Positions 8,230 to 16,620 of a stretch of 64,000 nt of DNA are shown piece after piece. Position 1 is the stretch's first letter, and each line of letters opens with the position of its first letter. Source of the DNA: Duganella guangzhouensis (GTDB lineage Bacteria > Pseudomonadota > Gammaproteobacteria > Burkholderiales > Burkholderiaceae_D); assembly GCF_009674535.1 (NCBI RefSeq), contig NZ_WKJK01000001.1, forward strand, positions 310,001 through 374,000, read 5' to 3'. A program made the position numbers and the translations under genes. Below the pieces are notes generated by a model, which did not search any database, was not told the origin of the DNA, and was given only the letters and a program-made list of their open reading frames with translations.

Positions 8230-10014
8230 GTGCGTAAGCTGTGGCCTCTGCCTGAACAACGGCTGCTGGCCGAACAACTGCGGCTGCTGTACGGGAACGT
8301 GGGCGCGTCGGTGATCCCGGCGCTGCTGCTGGCGGCACTGCTGGTGTACACGCTGCAGAATGACGTCAACCGCAGCGCGCTGCTGGCGTGGGCGGCCGGC
8401 GTCATCGTCTCCAAACTGTATGCGTTTGCCGATGCGCGTCGCAGGCTGGCCGATGGCATCGCGCCGGGGCAGGAACGCCGGCTGGTGCTGCACCTGACCG
8501 TGCTGCATGCGGTGGACGGCGCGGCCTGGGGCGCGCTGGCTTGGGTGGCGCTGGGCAGCACCACCATGACCGGCAGTATCATGGTGCTGGCGGTGTTGAC
8601 CGGGATATTGGGTAGTTCGATGTCCTTGCTGGCGCCGGTGCTGCCGACCTTTCTGGCCTTTTCGCTGGCGCTGATCGTGCTGGCCATTTCGTGGTTGTGG
8701 CAGTCCGGCGATACCTCCTACCGCGCGCTGTCGTTGACCGGGCTGCTGTACGTGGTCAGTCTGGCGGGGCAGGCGCGCAACAGCAATCTCGCGGCGCTGG
8801 CGGCGATTAAGCTGCGTTTCGAGAATCTGGATTTGATGAAGGCGGAAGAGGAGGCGCGCCGCAGCGCCGAATACGCCAACCTGGCCAAGACCAAGTTCCT
8901 GGCCGCCGCCAGCCATGACCTGCGTCAGCCGATTCACGCTCAGGGCTTGTTCCTTGACGTGCTGGCGCGCAGCGGCCTGACGGCGCATCAGGATGAGGTG
9001 CTGGCCAGCGCGCGCTCGGCGTGGCAGGCGTCCAGCGACATGCTGAATACCTTGCTGGACTTCTCACGCATCGAGGCCGGTGTGGTGCAGCCGCACCCGC
9101 AGCCGTTTGATTTGCAAGGACTGCTGAACCAGATCGAGAACGACCTGGCGCCGCTGGCCGATGCCAAGGGGCTGTTCTATCGCTCGCGCGAAACCGCGCT
9201 GACGGTGGAGTCGGATGAGCGGCTGGTGGAGATGGTGCTGCGGAATCTGGTGTCCAATGCGATCCGCTACACGGAGCGTGGCGGCGTGCTGGTGGCTTGC
9301 CGGCGGCGCGGCGCCAGCGTGCAGGTGGAGGTGTGGGACACCGGCATCGGCATCGCGGCGGCTGACCAGCGCGAGATCTTCCGCGAATTTCATCAGCTGG
9401 GCAATCCTGAGCGCGACCGCAATAAGGGGCTGGGGCTTGGGCTGGCAATCGCGCAGGGGCTGGCCGGGGCGCTGGATCTGCGGCTGTCGCTATCGTCGCG
9501 GCCGGGCCGTGGCAGCGTGTTCCGCATCGTGCTGCCGGTCGTCCCGAGCGGTACGGTGGCCGGCGCGATGACCGGGACGGCTGGCGCCTTGGCCACGCCG
9601 CCGCACGCCGCCGAAGCGCTGCCGCCCGGCTTGCGCGTATTGGTGATTGACGACGATCAAAGCATCCTGGCCGGCATGGCGCAGCTGCTGGAGAGCTGGG
9701 GCTGCGCCTGCGACACCGCCAGTTCGCTAAGCGAAGCGCTAGCGCTGGCGACGCGGGCGGCGCCGGCATGGACGCCATCCGTGATCATCAGCGACTATCG
9801 GCTGCGCGAGCAGCAAACCGGCGCGCAGGCGATTGCCGCTTTGCGCGCGGCGTTGGGGCGGCATGTGCCGGCGCTGGTCATCACCGGCGACACCGCGCCG
9901 GAGCGGCTGCGCGAAGCCATGGCGACCGGCGATCCGCTGCTGCACAAGCCGGTCAAGCCGGAGCAGTTATATCAAGCCTTGTTTAACCTGACAAAAGAGG
10001 AGACATATCAATGA
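8230..10014 (+). CDS. Membrane hybrid sensor histidine kinase with C-terminal receiver
   Basis: A 594-residue protein read from a GTG start one base after the preceding stop. Residues 15-190 form about six membrane helices with little periplasmic sequence. The dimerisation/phosphoacceptor helix follows with His229 (AASHDLRQPIHAQ), then the ATPase domain with an N box (NLVSNAIRYTERGG) and G boxes ([13 protein letters not shown]), and a receiver with Asp522 (IISDYRLRE). It probably passes phosphate to the LuxR-type regulator encoded just upstream. Its stop overlaps the start of the esterase gene by ATGA, so the two-component pair and the polysaccharide genes appear to be one transcript. The signal is unknown. 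Confidence 0.9.
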   Translation: MRKLWPLPEQRLLAEQLRLLYGNVGASVIPALLLAALLVYTLQNDVNRSALLAWAAGVIVSKLYAFADARRRLADGIAPGQERRLVLHLTVLHAVDGAAWGALAWVALGSTTMTGSIMVLAVLTGILGSSMSLLAPVLPTFLAFSLALIVLAISWLWQSGDTSYRALSLTGLLYVVSLAGQARNSNLAALAAIKLRFENLDLMKAEEEARRSAEYANLAKTKFLAAASHDLRQPIHAQGLFLDVLARSGLTAHQDEVLASARSAWQASSDMLNTLLDFSRIEAGVVQPHPQPFDLQGLLNQIENDLAPLADAKGLFYRSRETALTVESDERLVEMVLRNLVSNAIRYTERGGVLVACRRRGASVQVEVWDTGIGIAAADQREIFREFHQLGNPERDRNKGLGLGLAIAQGLAGALDLRLSLSSRPGRGSVFRIVLPVVPSGTVAGAMTGTAGALATPPHAAEALPPGLRVLVIDDDQSILAGMAQLLESWGCACDTASSLSEALALATRAAPAWTPSVIISDYRLREQQTGAQAIAALRAALGRHVPALVITGDTAPERLREAMATGDPLLHKPVKPEQLYQALFNLTKEETYQ

Positions 10015-11093
10015 AGTTCAAGACCGGACTATTGGCGTTGTTATTGGCGTTACTGGCGGCAGGACAGGCGTTCGCCGGCGTGACGGTGCCAGCGGATAGC
10101 GCGCAGCTGCAGTACATCGGCCGCATCGACTTTGCCGACCGCGCGCGGCCCATGCTGTCCTGGCCCGGCACCAGCATCGAAGGGAACTTCACCGGCGCCA
10201 GCCTGGCCGTCAAGCTGGATGACCAGCAGGGCAAGAACTTCTTCAATGTCTTCATCGATGGCGATTACAGCAAGCCTGTCATCATCGCGGCTCGCAAGGG
10301 CAGCGCGACCTATCCGGCGGCCAGTGGCCTGAAGGCCGGCGCGCACAGCTTCCTCATCACCAAACGCAACGAGGGCGAGGAGGGCGGCACCTTCTTCCAG
10401 GGGCTGGAACTGGCGGACGGCGGCAAGCTGCTGCCGCCACCACCGCGCAAACAGCGCCATATCGAATTCTTTGGCGATTCCATCACCACCGGCATGGGCA
10501 ATGAGTCGCCGGATGACGGTCCGGATCATCTGCTGAAGGACAAGAACAACTTCATGTCGTATTCGTCGATCACGGCGCGGGCGCTGAATGCGGAGGCGCA
10601 TATCACGTCGCAGAGCGGCATCGGCATCATGATCAGCTGGTTCCCGTTCACCATGCCGGACTTCTATGACCAATTGAGCGCCGTCGGTAACAACGACACG
10701 CATTGGGATTTCAGTTCGTGGACGCCGGACGTGGTGGTCGTCAACCTGTTCCAGAACGACAGCTGGCTAATAGATCGCGAGAAGCGTCTGTCGCCGATGC
10801 CGACCGATGAGCAACGCATCGCGGCGTATCGTACTTTTGTACAGAAGGTGCGCGCGCTGTATCCGAAAGCTTATATTGTGTGCGCGCTGGGCAGCATGGA
10901 TGCGGTGAAGGAGGGTTCCAAGTGGCCGGGCTATGTGCGCACGGCGGTGGACCAGATGGCGGCTCAGGGGGACCAGCGCATTGACACTATCGTGTTTCCG
11001 TGGACCGGCTTTGGCGGCCATCCGCGCGTCAAGCAGCATCAGGCGAATGCGGCGCAACTGACGGCGTTCATCCGCCAGAAAATGGGCTGGTGA
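10011..11093 (+). CDS. Secreted SGNH esterase, CE2-like (carbohydrate acetyl esterase)
   Basis: A 360-residue protein with a signal peptide ending AGQAFA (about residue 22). Residues 25-140 look like the N-terminal beta-sandwich found in CE2 acetyl esterases, and the rest is an SGNH/GDSL hydrolase: nucleophile Ser157 in FFGDSITTG, an N-containing block VNLFQND, and catalytic His337 in GFGGHPRVKQHQ. CE2 enzymes remove acetyl groups from plant polysaccharides in the periplasm or outside the cell. It has a strong GAGGAG site and overlaps the kinase stop by 4 bp. The next gene, a beta-helix lyase-like protein, starts 2 bp after its stop. Function is by family, not by test. Confidence 0.82.
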   Translation: MKFKTGLLALLLALLAAGQAFAGVTVPADSAQLQYIGRIDFADRARPMLSWPGTSIEGNFTGASLAVKLDDQQGKNFFNVFIDGDYSKPVIIAARKGSATYPAASGLKAGAHSFLITKRNEGEEGGTFFQGLELADGGKLLPPPPRKQRHIEFFGDSITTGMGNESPDDGPDHLLKDKNNFMSYSSITARALNAEAHITSQSGIGIMISWFPFTMPDFYDQLSAVGNNDTHWDFSSWTPDVVVVNLFQNDSWLIDREKRLSPMPTDEQRIAAYRTFVQKVRALYPKAYIVCALGSMDAVKEGSKWPGYVRTAVDQMAAQGDQRIDTIVFPWTGFGGHPRVKQHQANAAQLTAFIRQKMGW

Positions 11094-11095
11094 AC

Positions 11096-12343
11096 ATGCA
11101 TAAGCTGCTTCTGATTCTCACGCTGGCGCTGGCCGCATCGGCGCAGGCAAGCGACTACTATGTCGCCCCGGACGGCAGCGACAGCGCCGCCGGCAGCAAA
11201 GCCGCGCCGTGGCGCAGCATCGCCCGCGCGCAGCAAGCGGCGCAAGCCGGCGACACCGTGTATCTGCGCGGTGGCCGCTACGTCTACAGCGCCGGCGAAA
11301 ACGTCTGCCCCAGCCGCACCGGCATCGTCAACGGCGTCACGCTGGACAAGAGCGGCAGCGAGGGCAAGCCGATACGCTACTGGGCCTATCCCGGCGAAAC
11401 ACCGGTGTTCGACTTTACGGCCATGAAGGACGACTGCCGCGTCAAAGGCTTCAACGTCACCGCCAGCTGGATACATCTGAAAGGACTGGAAGTCACGGGA
11501 GCGCCGCAGCAGCCGGAGAACCACCTGAATCACGAGTCGTGGGGCATCTGGATCAACGGCAGCCATAACGTGTTTGAGCAGCTCAATCTGCACCACAATA
11601 TGGGGCCGGGACTGTTCATCAAGGACGGCGCCTACAACCTGGTGCTGAACAGCGACTCGCATCACAACTACGATCCCTACACCTCCAACGGCGCCGGACA
11701 GAGCGCCGATGGTTTCGGCGCCCACATCAAGGCCAACCAGCCGGGCAATGTATTTCGCGGCTGCCGTGCCTGGGCCAACACGGATGACGGCTTTGACCTC
11801 ATCAATGCTTTCTCGCCGGTGACGATTGAATATTCGTGGGCCTGGCAGCAGGGCTATCTGCCCGGCACCCACACGCCGCTGGAAGCGGGTAACGGCAACG
11901 GCATCAAGGCCGGCGGCTACGGTGGCAAGTACGTGGCGAATGGCGTCAAGCACACCGTGCGTTACTCGGTCGCTTTCGATAACAAGGTGGCCGGCTTCTA
12001 CGCCAACCACCATCCGCTGGCGATCGACTTTATCAACAACACCAGCTTTGCCAATGGCGTTGACTACAACATGCTGGGCATCGCGCCGGATGGTACGCCG
12101 CTCAACTTCGGCAACCTGCGCAACAACATCGCCTACGGCGGCAAGCTGACCCTGCACACCGAAGGCTTGGACGCGGCACACAATTCGTGGACCTTGCCGG
12201 CGCCAGTGAGCGCTGCGGATTTTGAAGAGCTGTCGATCACCGGCTGGGACGCGCCGCGTCAGCCGGATGGTAGTCTGCCGGTCCTGCGCAGCGCCCACCT
12301 GCGCGCCGGCAGTGCGCTAGCCGGCATGGGCGCGTTCGACTGA
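11096..12343 (+). CDS. Secreted right-handed beta-helix protein, pectate-lyase-like (PL9 type)
   Basis: A 415-residue protein with a signal peptide (LLLILTLALAASAQA) followed by YYVAPDGSDSAAGSKAAPW, the entry motif of PL9-type and related parallel beta-helix proteins. The centre has repeated short strands rich in Asn and His (HNVFEQLNLHHNMGPGLF, LNSDSHHNYDPY, WANTDDGFDLINA) that build the helix and, in PL9 lyases, the calcium and catalytic site. It likely cleaves pectin or another uronate polymer. The ATG at 11096 follows the esterase stop by 2 bp and places the signal peptide at the N-terminus; an upstream in-frame start at 11000 would add 32 unlikely residues. Confidence 0.8.
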   Translation: MHKLLLILTLALAASAQASDYYVAPDGSDSAAGSKAAPWRSIARAQQAAQAGDTVYLRGGRYVYSAGENVCPSRTGIVNGVTLDKSGSEGKPIRYWAYPGETPVFDFTAMKDDCRVKGFNVTASWIHLKGLEVTGAPQQPENHLNHESWGIWINGSHNVFEQLNLHHNMGPGLFIKDGAYNLVLNSDSHHNYDPYTSNGAGQSADGFGAHIKANQPGNVFRGCRAWANTDDGFDLINAFSPVTIEYSWAWQQGYLPGTHTPLEAGNGNGIKAGGYGGKYVANGVKHTVRYSVAFDNKVAGFYANHHPLAIDFINNTSFANGVDYNMLGIAPDGTPLNFGNLRNNIAYGGKLTLHTEGLDAAHNSWTLPAPVSAADFEELSITGWDAPRQPDGSLPVLRSAHLRAGSALAGMGAFD

Positions 12344-12409
12344 ACCAAGGGGAGAGTACACGGCGGCTGGCCTGCGCTAGACTGAAGCTTTCTGCCCACG
12401 GAGTTCGTC

Positions 12410-12676
12410 ATGAGCCACGCATGCCAGCATTTCGACCAGATTCACACTCACCATGCCAATACTCTGGGCTGCGAGGAATGCCTGAAAACCGGCGATAGCT
12501 GGGTGCACCTGCGCGTGTGCCTGAGCTGCGGCCATGTCGGCTGCTGCGACCAGTCGCCCAATCGCCACGCCACCAAGCACTATCACGCCACCGGCCACGC
12601 CATGATGCGTTCGGGCGAGCCGGGTGAAACCTGGGGCTGGTGCTATATCGACCGCGAGATGTTCGACCCGATTTAG
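12410..12676 (+). CDS. UBP-type zinc finger protein, 88 aa
   Basis: A small cytoplasmic protein made almost wholly of a ZnF-UBP domain: C6, H8 and then CEECLKTGDSWVHLRVCLSCGHVGCCDQSPNRHATKHYHATGHAMM, with the usual series of Cys and His zinc ligands. In eukaryotes the domain binds the C-terminal tail of ubiquitin; bacteria have stand-alone copies of unknown role. A GGAG site lies 7 bp before the ATG. It sits between the beta-helix and GH127 genes but has its own leader (12344-12409), so it may be an unrelated passenger. The 116 bp after it contain no gene I can support. Confidence 0.88.
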   Translation: MSHACQHFDQIHTHHANTLGCEECLKTGDSWVHLRVCLSCGHVGCCDQSPNRHATKHYHATGHAMMRSGEPGETWGWCYIDREMFDPI

Positions 12677-12792
12677 CCCGCGCCGGCGTGGTGATTATGC
12701 CGATTTCGTCACGCTTTGCGCCGCGCTGAAACAAGACGGCGGGGCGCCGCTGGACGTACATTATTGGTTAAAACTTAAACCATGAGGTACGT

Positions 12793-15183
12793 ATGCATCG
12801 CCGTTCGATATTGCAGGGCGCAGTCAGCCTGGGACTGATTTCCGGCTGGAGCGCCAAAGCCAACGCCGCCACCGCCACCAGTGCTGGCAACACCGGCAGC
12901 GCCGCTGGCGTGCCCGCCACCGCGCGCGCGGTGCCGTTGTCGTCGGTGCGGCTGCTGCCATCGGCCTACCAGGACGCGGTGCAGGCCAACCAGGCATACC
13001 TGCTGCGCCTCAGCGCCGACCGCTTCCTGCACAACTATCATAAATTCGCCGGCCTGCCGACCAAGGGCGCCATCTACGGCGGCTGGGAATCGGACACCAT
13101 CGCCGGCGAAGGGCTGGGCCACTATCTGTCCGCGCTATCGCTGATGTATGCGCAAACCGGCACACCGGCGCTGAAGCCGCGCATCGACTACATCGTGGCC
13201 GAACTGGCGCGCGTGCAGCAGGCGCAGGGCGACGGTTACATCGCTGGCTTCATGCGCAAGCGTAAAGATGGCCAGGTGGTTGACGGCAAGGAGATCTTCC
13301 CCGAAATCATGCGCGGCGAAATCCGCTCCGCTGGTTTCGATCTGAATGGCTGCTGGGTGCCGCTGTATAACTGGCACAAGGTGTTCGCCGGCCTGTTCGA
13401 TGCGCAGACTTATGCAGGCAACGATCAGGCGCTGCAAGTGGCGCTGGGCCTGGCCGGCTACATCGATAAAGTGTTCGCCGCGCTGAACGACGAACAGGTG
13501 CAGCAAGTGCTGGGCTGCGAGCATGGAGGCATCAACGAGAGCTTTGCCGAGCTGTATGCGCGCACCCAGGACAAGCGCTGGCTGGCGCTGGCGCAGCGCC
13601 TGTACCACACCAAGGTGCTGCTGCCGCTGGCGCAGGGCCGCGACGAACTGGCCAATCTGCATTCGAACACGCAGATCCCCAAGCTGATTGGCCTGGCGCG
13701 CCTGCACGAGCTGACCGGCCGCGAAAGCGACGCCACCGCCGTGGACTTCTTCTGGAAGCGCGTCACCCAGCATCACAGCTACGTCATCGGCGGCAACGGC
13801 GACCGCGAATACTTCTCGGCGCCGGACAGCATCGCCGCCCACATCACCGAGCAAACCTGCGAAGCCTGCTGCAGCTACAACATGCTGAAGATGACGCGCC
13901 ATCTGTATAGCTGGGCGCCGGATGCGGCTTACTTCGATTACTACGAGCGCACCCACCTGAATCACATCCTGGCGCACCAGAACCCGCGCACCGGCATGTT
14001 CACTTACATGACGCCGCTGATGTCCGGCGTGGCGCGCGAGTACTCCAGCGAGGAGAACGATTTCTGGTGCTGCGTGTTGTCCGGCATGGAGAGCCACGCC
14101 AAGCACGGCGACTCTATCTACTGGGAGAACAAGGACACGCTGTTCGTCAATCTCTACATCCCGTCGACGGTGGAGTGGAAGGCTGCGGCGGCCAAGCTGG
14201 AATTGAACACCCGCTATCCGTACGAGGGCGACATCGACCTCAAGGTGCGACGCCTGGCCGGTCAGCGTTACTTCACGCTGGCGCTGCGGATTCCGGCGTG
14301 GGCCAAGGAGCATACGGTGCTGGTCAACGGCAAGCCGCAAGCGGTCACGCACGACAAGGGCTATGCGCTGATCCGCCGCCGCTGGCGTGCCGGCGACACG
14401 GTGCGCCTGTCGCTGCCGCTGGATCTGCGCCTGGAAGCCGCCGCCGGCAACGACCATGTGGTGGCGCTGCTGCGCGGACCGATGGTGCTGGCGGCCGATC
14501 TGGGCGCGGCCGATAAACCATTCAACGGCCTGGCGCCGGCGCTGGTGGGCGCCAACATCCTCGGCGCGTTTGCGGAATCGGACAAGAGCAAGGCGGTGTA
14601 CCGCAGCGTTGGCACCGGTCGTCCGGGCGACATGAAGTTCACGCCGTTCTACGCGCAGTACGAGCGGCGTGCGGCGGTGTACTTCAACGCCTACAGCGAA
14701 GCCGAATGGGCCGCCTCGGAAGTGGCTTTCCGCAAGGAGGAGGCGCGCCTGAAGGATCTGGCCGCGCGTTCGGTGGACGTGATGCACCTCGGTGAAATGC
14801 AACCGGAGCGCGACCACGATCTGCAATCGGACATCTCGTATCCAGTGTCCTACCGTGGCCGTAACGGCCGTGATGCGCGCACCGGCGGCTACTTTAGCTT
14901 CCGCATGAAGTGCAGCGACGGCCCGCTGGTGCTGCAGGCCAGCTACTGGGGCGAGGAGCGCAATCGCGACTTCTACATCAGCGTGGACGGTGAACGCATC
15001 GCCCACGTCAAGCTGGATGGCAGCCATGCCGGCGTGTTCTTCGACGAGGAATATCCTGTGCCGGAACGACTCACCAGCGGCAAGGCCAACGTGGTGGTGC
15101 GCTTCGATCCGGAGCCAGGCCACACCGCCGGCCCGGTTTTCGGCGTGCGCCTGTTTACGCAGCGCGCGGCGACAGTCGTCTAA
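12793..15183 (+). CDS. GH127 beta-L-arabinofuranosidase-like glycoside hydrolase (DUF1680)
   Basis: A 796-residue protein with a twin-arginine type leader (MHRRSILQGAVSLGLISG), which predicts Tat export to the periplasm. The catalytic domain is an (alpha/alpha)6 barrel of the GH127/DUF1680 family. The zinc-thiolate active site seen in HypBA1 has counterparts here: E357-A-C359 in the block CEACCSYNML and the pair Cys426-Cys427 in FWCCVLSGMESHAKHG, one of which would be the nucleophile. These enzymes release L-arabinofuranose from plant glycans. A GAGG site precedes the ATG. With the esterase and beta-helix protein to its left it suggests breakdown of arabinose-bearing pectin. Confidence 0.9.
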   Translation: MHRRSILQGAVSLGLISGWSAKANAATATSAGNTGSAAGVPATARAVPLSSVRLLPSAYQDAVQANQAYLLRLSADRFLHNYHKFAGLPTKGAIYGGWESDTIAGEGLGHYLSALSLMYAQTGTPALKPRIDYIVAELARVQQAQGDGYIAGFMRKRKDGQVVDGKEIFPEIMRGEIRSAGFDLNGCWVPLYNWHKVFAGLFDAQTYAGNDQALQVALGLAGYIDKVFAALNDEQVQQVLGCEHGGINESFAELYARTQDKRWLALAQRLYHTKVLLPLAQGRDELANLHSNTQIPKLIGLARLHELTGRESDATAVDFFWKRVTQHHSYVIGGNGDREYFSAPDSIAAHITEQTCEACCSYNMLKMTRHLYSWAPDAAYFDYYERTHLNHILAHQNPRTGMFTYMTPLMSGVAREYSSEENDFWCCVLSGMESHAKHGDSIYWENKDTLFVNLYIPSTVEWKAAAAKLELNTRYPYEGDIDLKVRRLAGQRYFTLALRIPAWAKEHTVLVNGKPQAVTHDKGYALIRRRWRAGDTVRLSLPLDLRLEAAAGNDHVVALLRGPMVLAADLGAADKPFNGLAPALVGANILGAFAESDKSKAVYRSVGTGRPGDMKFTPFYAQYERRAAVYFNAYSEAEWAASEVAFRKEEARLKDLAARSVDVMHLGEMQPERDHDLQSDISYPVSYRGRNGRDARTGGYFSFRMKCSDGPLVLQASYWGEERNRDFYISVDGERIAHVKLDGSHAGVFFDEEYPVPERLTSGKANVVVRFDPEPGHTAGPVFGVRLFTQRAATVV

Positions 15184-15196
15184 CTTTTCATACAAA

Positions 15197-15209
15197 GCCC
15201 GTTCCGGGC
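15197..15209 (+). terminator. Short GC hairpin after the GH127 gene
   Basis: A perfect 5-bp stem with a 3-nt loop (GCCCG TTC CGGGC) starts 14 bp after the GH127 stop. No T-tract follows, so it is at best a weak intrinsic terminator. Confidence 0.3.
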
Positions 15210-15220
15210 GTCCAAAAACT

Positions 15221-15247
15221 GGTGCCGGATCTGCTGGTCTGGCACCA
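15221..15247. promoter_or_regulatory. Inverted repeat upstream of dctA, possible DctD enhancer site
   Basis: GGTGCC (15221-15226) and GGCACC (15241-15246), with one more pair at 15220/15247, form an inverted repeat with a 14-nt spacer. It lies about 65-90 bp upstream of the sigma-54 promoter, the right range for an activator site. Assignment to DctD is inference. Confidence 0.35.
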
Positions 15248-15309
15248 TTTCCCTAAAGAATCTTCATTAAATTCAAATACTTGTGGCGCCTGAAAGCGCC
15301 GCAAGGCGC

Positions 15310-15325
15310 TGGCACGTCCATTGCT
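15310..15325 (+). promoter_or_regulatory. Sigma-54 (-24/-12) promoter of dctA
   Basis: TGGCACG (15310-15316), four bases, TTGCT (15321-15325) matches the sigma-54 consensus TGGCACG-N4-TTGCW at every defined position. It lies 36 bp before the dctA start. A sigma-54 activator with GAFTGA motif, DctD, is encoded three genes downstream. Confidence 0.85.
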
Positions 15326-15360
15326 ATCCAAGCCGCCACTACAATAACTTGGAGAAGCCA

Positions 15361-16620
15361 GTGAAAACGAAACGTCCTTTAACCCTGTACATCCTGATCG
15401 CGATGGTACTGGGTGTGCTAGTCGGTTACGCCTGCAACGCAGTCTTCCCGGACAAAAAACTCAGCGCGGATATCGCCAGCCACATCTCCATCGTCACCGA
15501 CGTTTTCCTGCGGCTGATCAAAATGATCATTTCGCTGCTGGTGTTCTCCACCCTGACAGTCGGCATCGCCCACATGGGCGACGGTAAGACCGCCGGCCGC
15601 GTGGGTATGAAAGCCATGGCCTGGTTCATCATCGCCTCGCTGGTGTCGCTGGTACTGGGCATGGTGCTGTCCAACCTGATGCAACTGGGCGCGCATCTCG
15701 GCCTGCCGCTGCCGCCGGTCGATGCGGCCACCGGCCTGAAAACCTCGGCCTTCACGCTGAAGGACTTCGTCGCCCACATGGTGCCAAAGTCGCCGATCGA
15801 GGCCATGGCCAATAACGAAATCCTGCAGGTGCTGGTGTTTGCGGTGTTCTTCGGCGGCGCGTTGGGCGCGCTGGGCGAATCCGCGCGTCAGCTGACCAAT
15901 GTGATCGACCAGCTGGCGCAGGTCATGCTGCGCATTACCGGCACGGTGATGAATCTGGCGCCGCTGGCGGTGTTCGCCGCCATGGCATCGGTCATCACCA
16001 CCAATGGCTTGGGTATCCTGGCCACCTTCGCCAAATTCATGGGCGGTTTCTATCTGGGGTTGGTGTGTCTGTGGGCGCTGCTGATCCTGGGCGGCTTTGC
16101 TTTCATCGGCAAGCGCGTGTTCCGCCTGATCGCGCTGATCCGCGAACCCTTCCTGCTGGCGTTTTCCACCGCCAGTTCGGAGGCGGCTTATCCCAAGCTG
16201 CTGGTGGCGCTGGACCAGTTTGGCGTAAAGCGCAAAATCTCCAGCTTCGTCATGCCGATGGGGTACTCGTTCAATCTGGACGGCTCCATGATGTACTGCA
16301 CTTTCGCTGTGCTGTTCATCACCCAGGCTTACGGCATCGAACTGTCGCTGGGTACGCAGATCACCATGCTGCTGCTGTTGATGGTCACCTCCAAGGGCAT
16401 CGCCGGCGTGCCGCGCGCGTCGCTGGTGGTGATCGCCGCCACGCTGAATCAGTTCCACATTCCGGAGGCTGGCCTGCTGCTGTTGATGGGCATCGATCAG
16501 TTCCTCGACATGGGCCGATCGGCCACCAATGCGGTCGGCAACGCCGTGGCCACCGCCGTCGTCGCCAAATGGGAAGGCGCGCTCGATGAAGAAGCGCCCG
16601 TACAACAGGAGGCACATTAA
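15361..16620 (+). CDS. dctA: C4-dicarboxylate:cation symporter DctA
   Basis: A 419-residue member of the dicarboxylate/amino acid:cation symporter family, close to the 428 residues of E. coli DctA. It shows the family's re-entrant and helix 7-8 segments: the serine-rich stretch AFSTASSEAAYPKLL, GYSFNLDGSMMY and GVPRASLVVIAATL, and DQFLDMGRSATNAVGNAVA near the end. It would import succinate, fumarate and malate through the inner membrane. The GTG start at 15361 has a GGAG site 8 bp upstream and is preferred over an in-frame GTG at 15283 without one. The stop overlaps the porin start (TAATG). Expression is probably by sigma-54 and DctD. Confidence 0.93.
   Translation: MKTKRPLTLYILIAMVLGVLVGYACNAVFPDKKLSADIASHISIVTDVFLRLIKMIISLLVFSTLTVGIAHMGDGKTAGRVGMKAMAWFIIASLVSLVLGMVLSNLMQLGAHLGLPLPPVDAATGLKTSAFTLKDFVAHMVPKSPIEAMANNEILQVLVFAVFFGGALGALGESARQLTNVIDQLAQVMLRITGTVMNLAPLAVFAAMASVITTNGLGILATFAKFMGGFYLGLVCLWALLILGGFAFIGKRVFRLIALIREPFLLAFSTASSEAAYPKLLVALDQFGVKRKISSFVMPMGYSFNLDGSMMYCTFAVLFITQAYGIELSLGTQITMLLLLMVTSKGIAGVPRASLVVIAATLNQFHIPEAGLLLLMGIDQFLDMGRSATNAVGNAVATAVVAKWEGALDEEAPVQQEAH

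Noticed and set aside
12669..12785. Open frame fragment ending DGGAPLDVHYWLKLKP after the zinc-finger gene
   Set aside because: It looks protein-like but has no start codon or ribosome binding site and no family I know. It may be a gene remnant, but I cannot support it.
13135..15195. A 686-codon minus-strand frame opposite the GH127 gene
   Set aside because: Composition is that of an antisense shadow and the plus strand holds an intact GH127 protein with its active-site cysteines.
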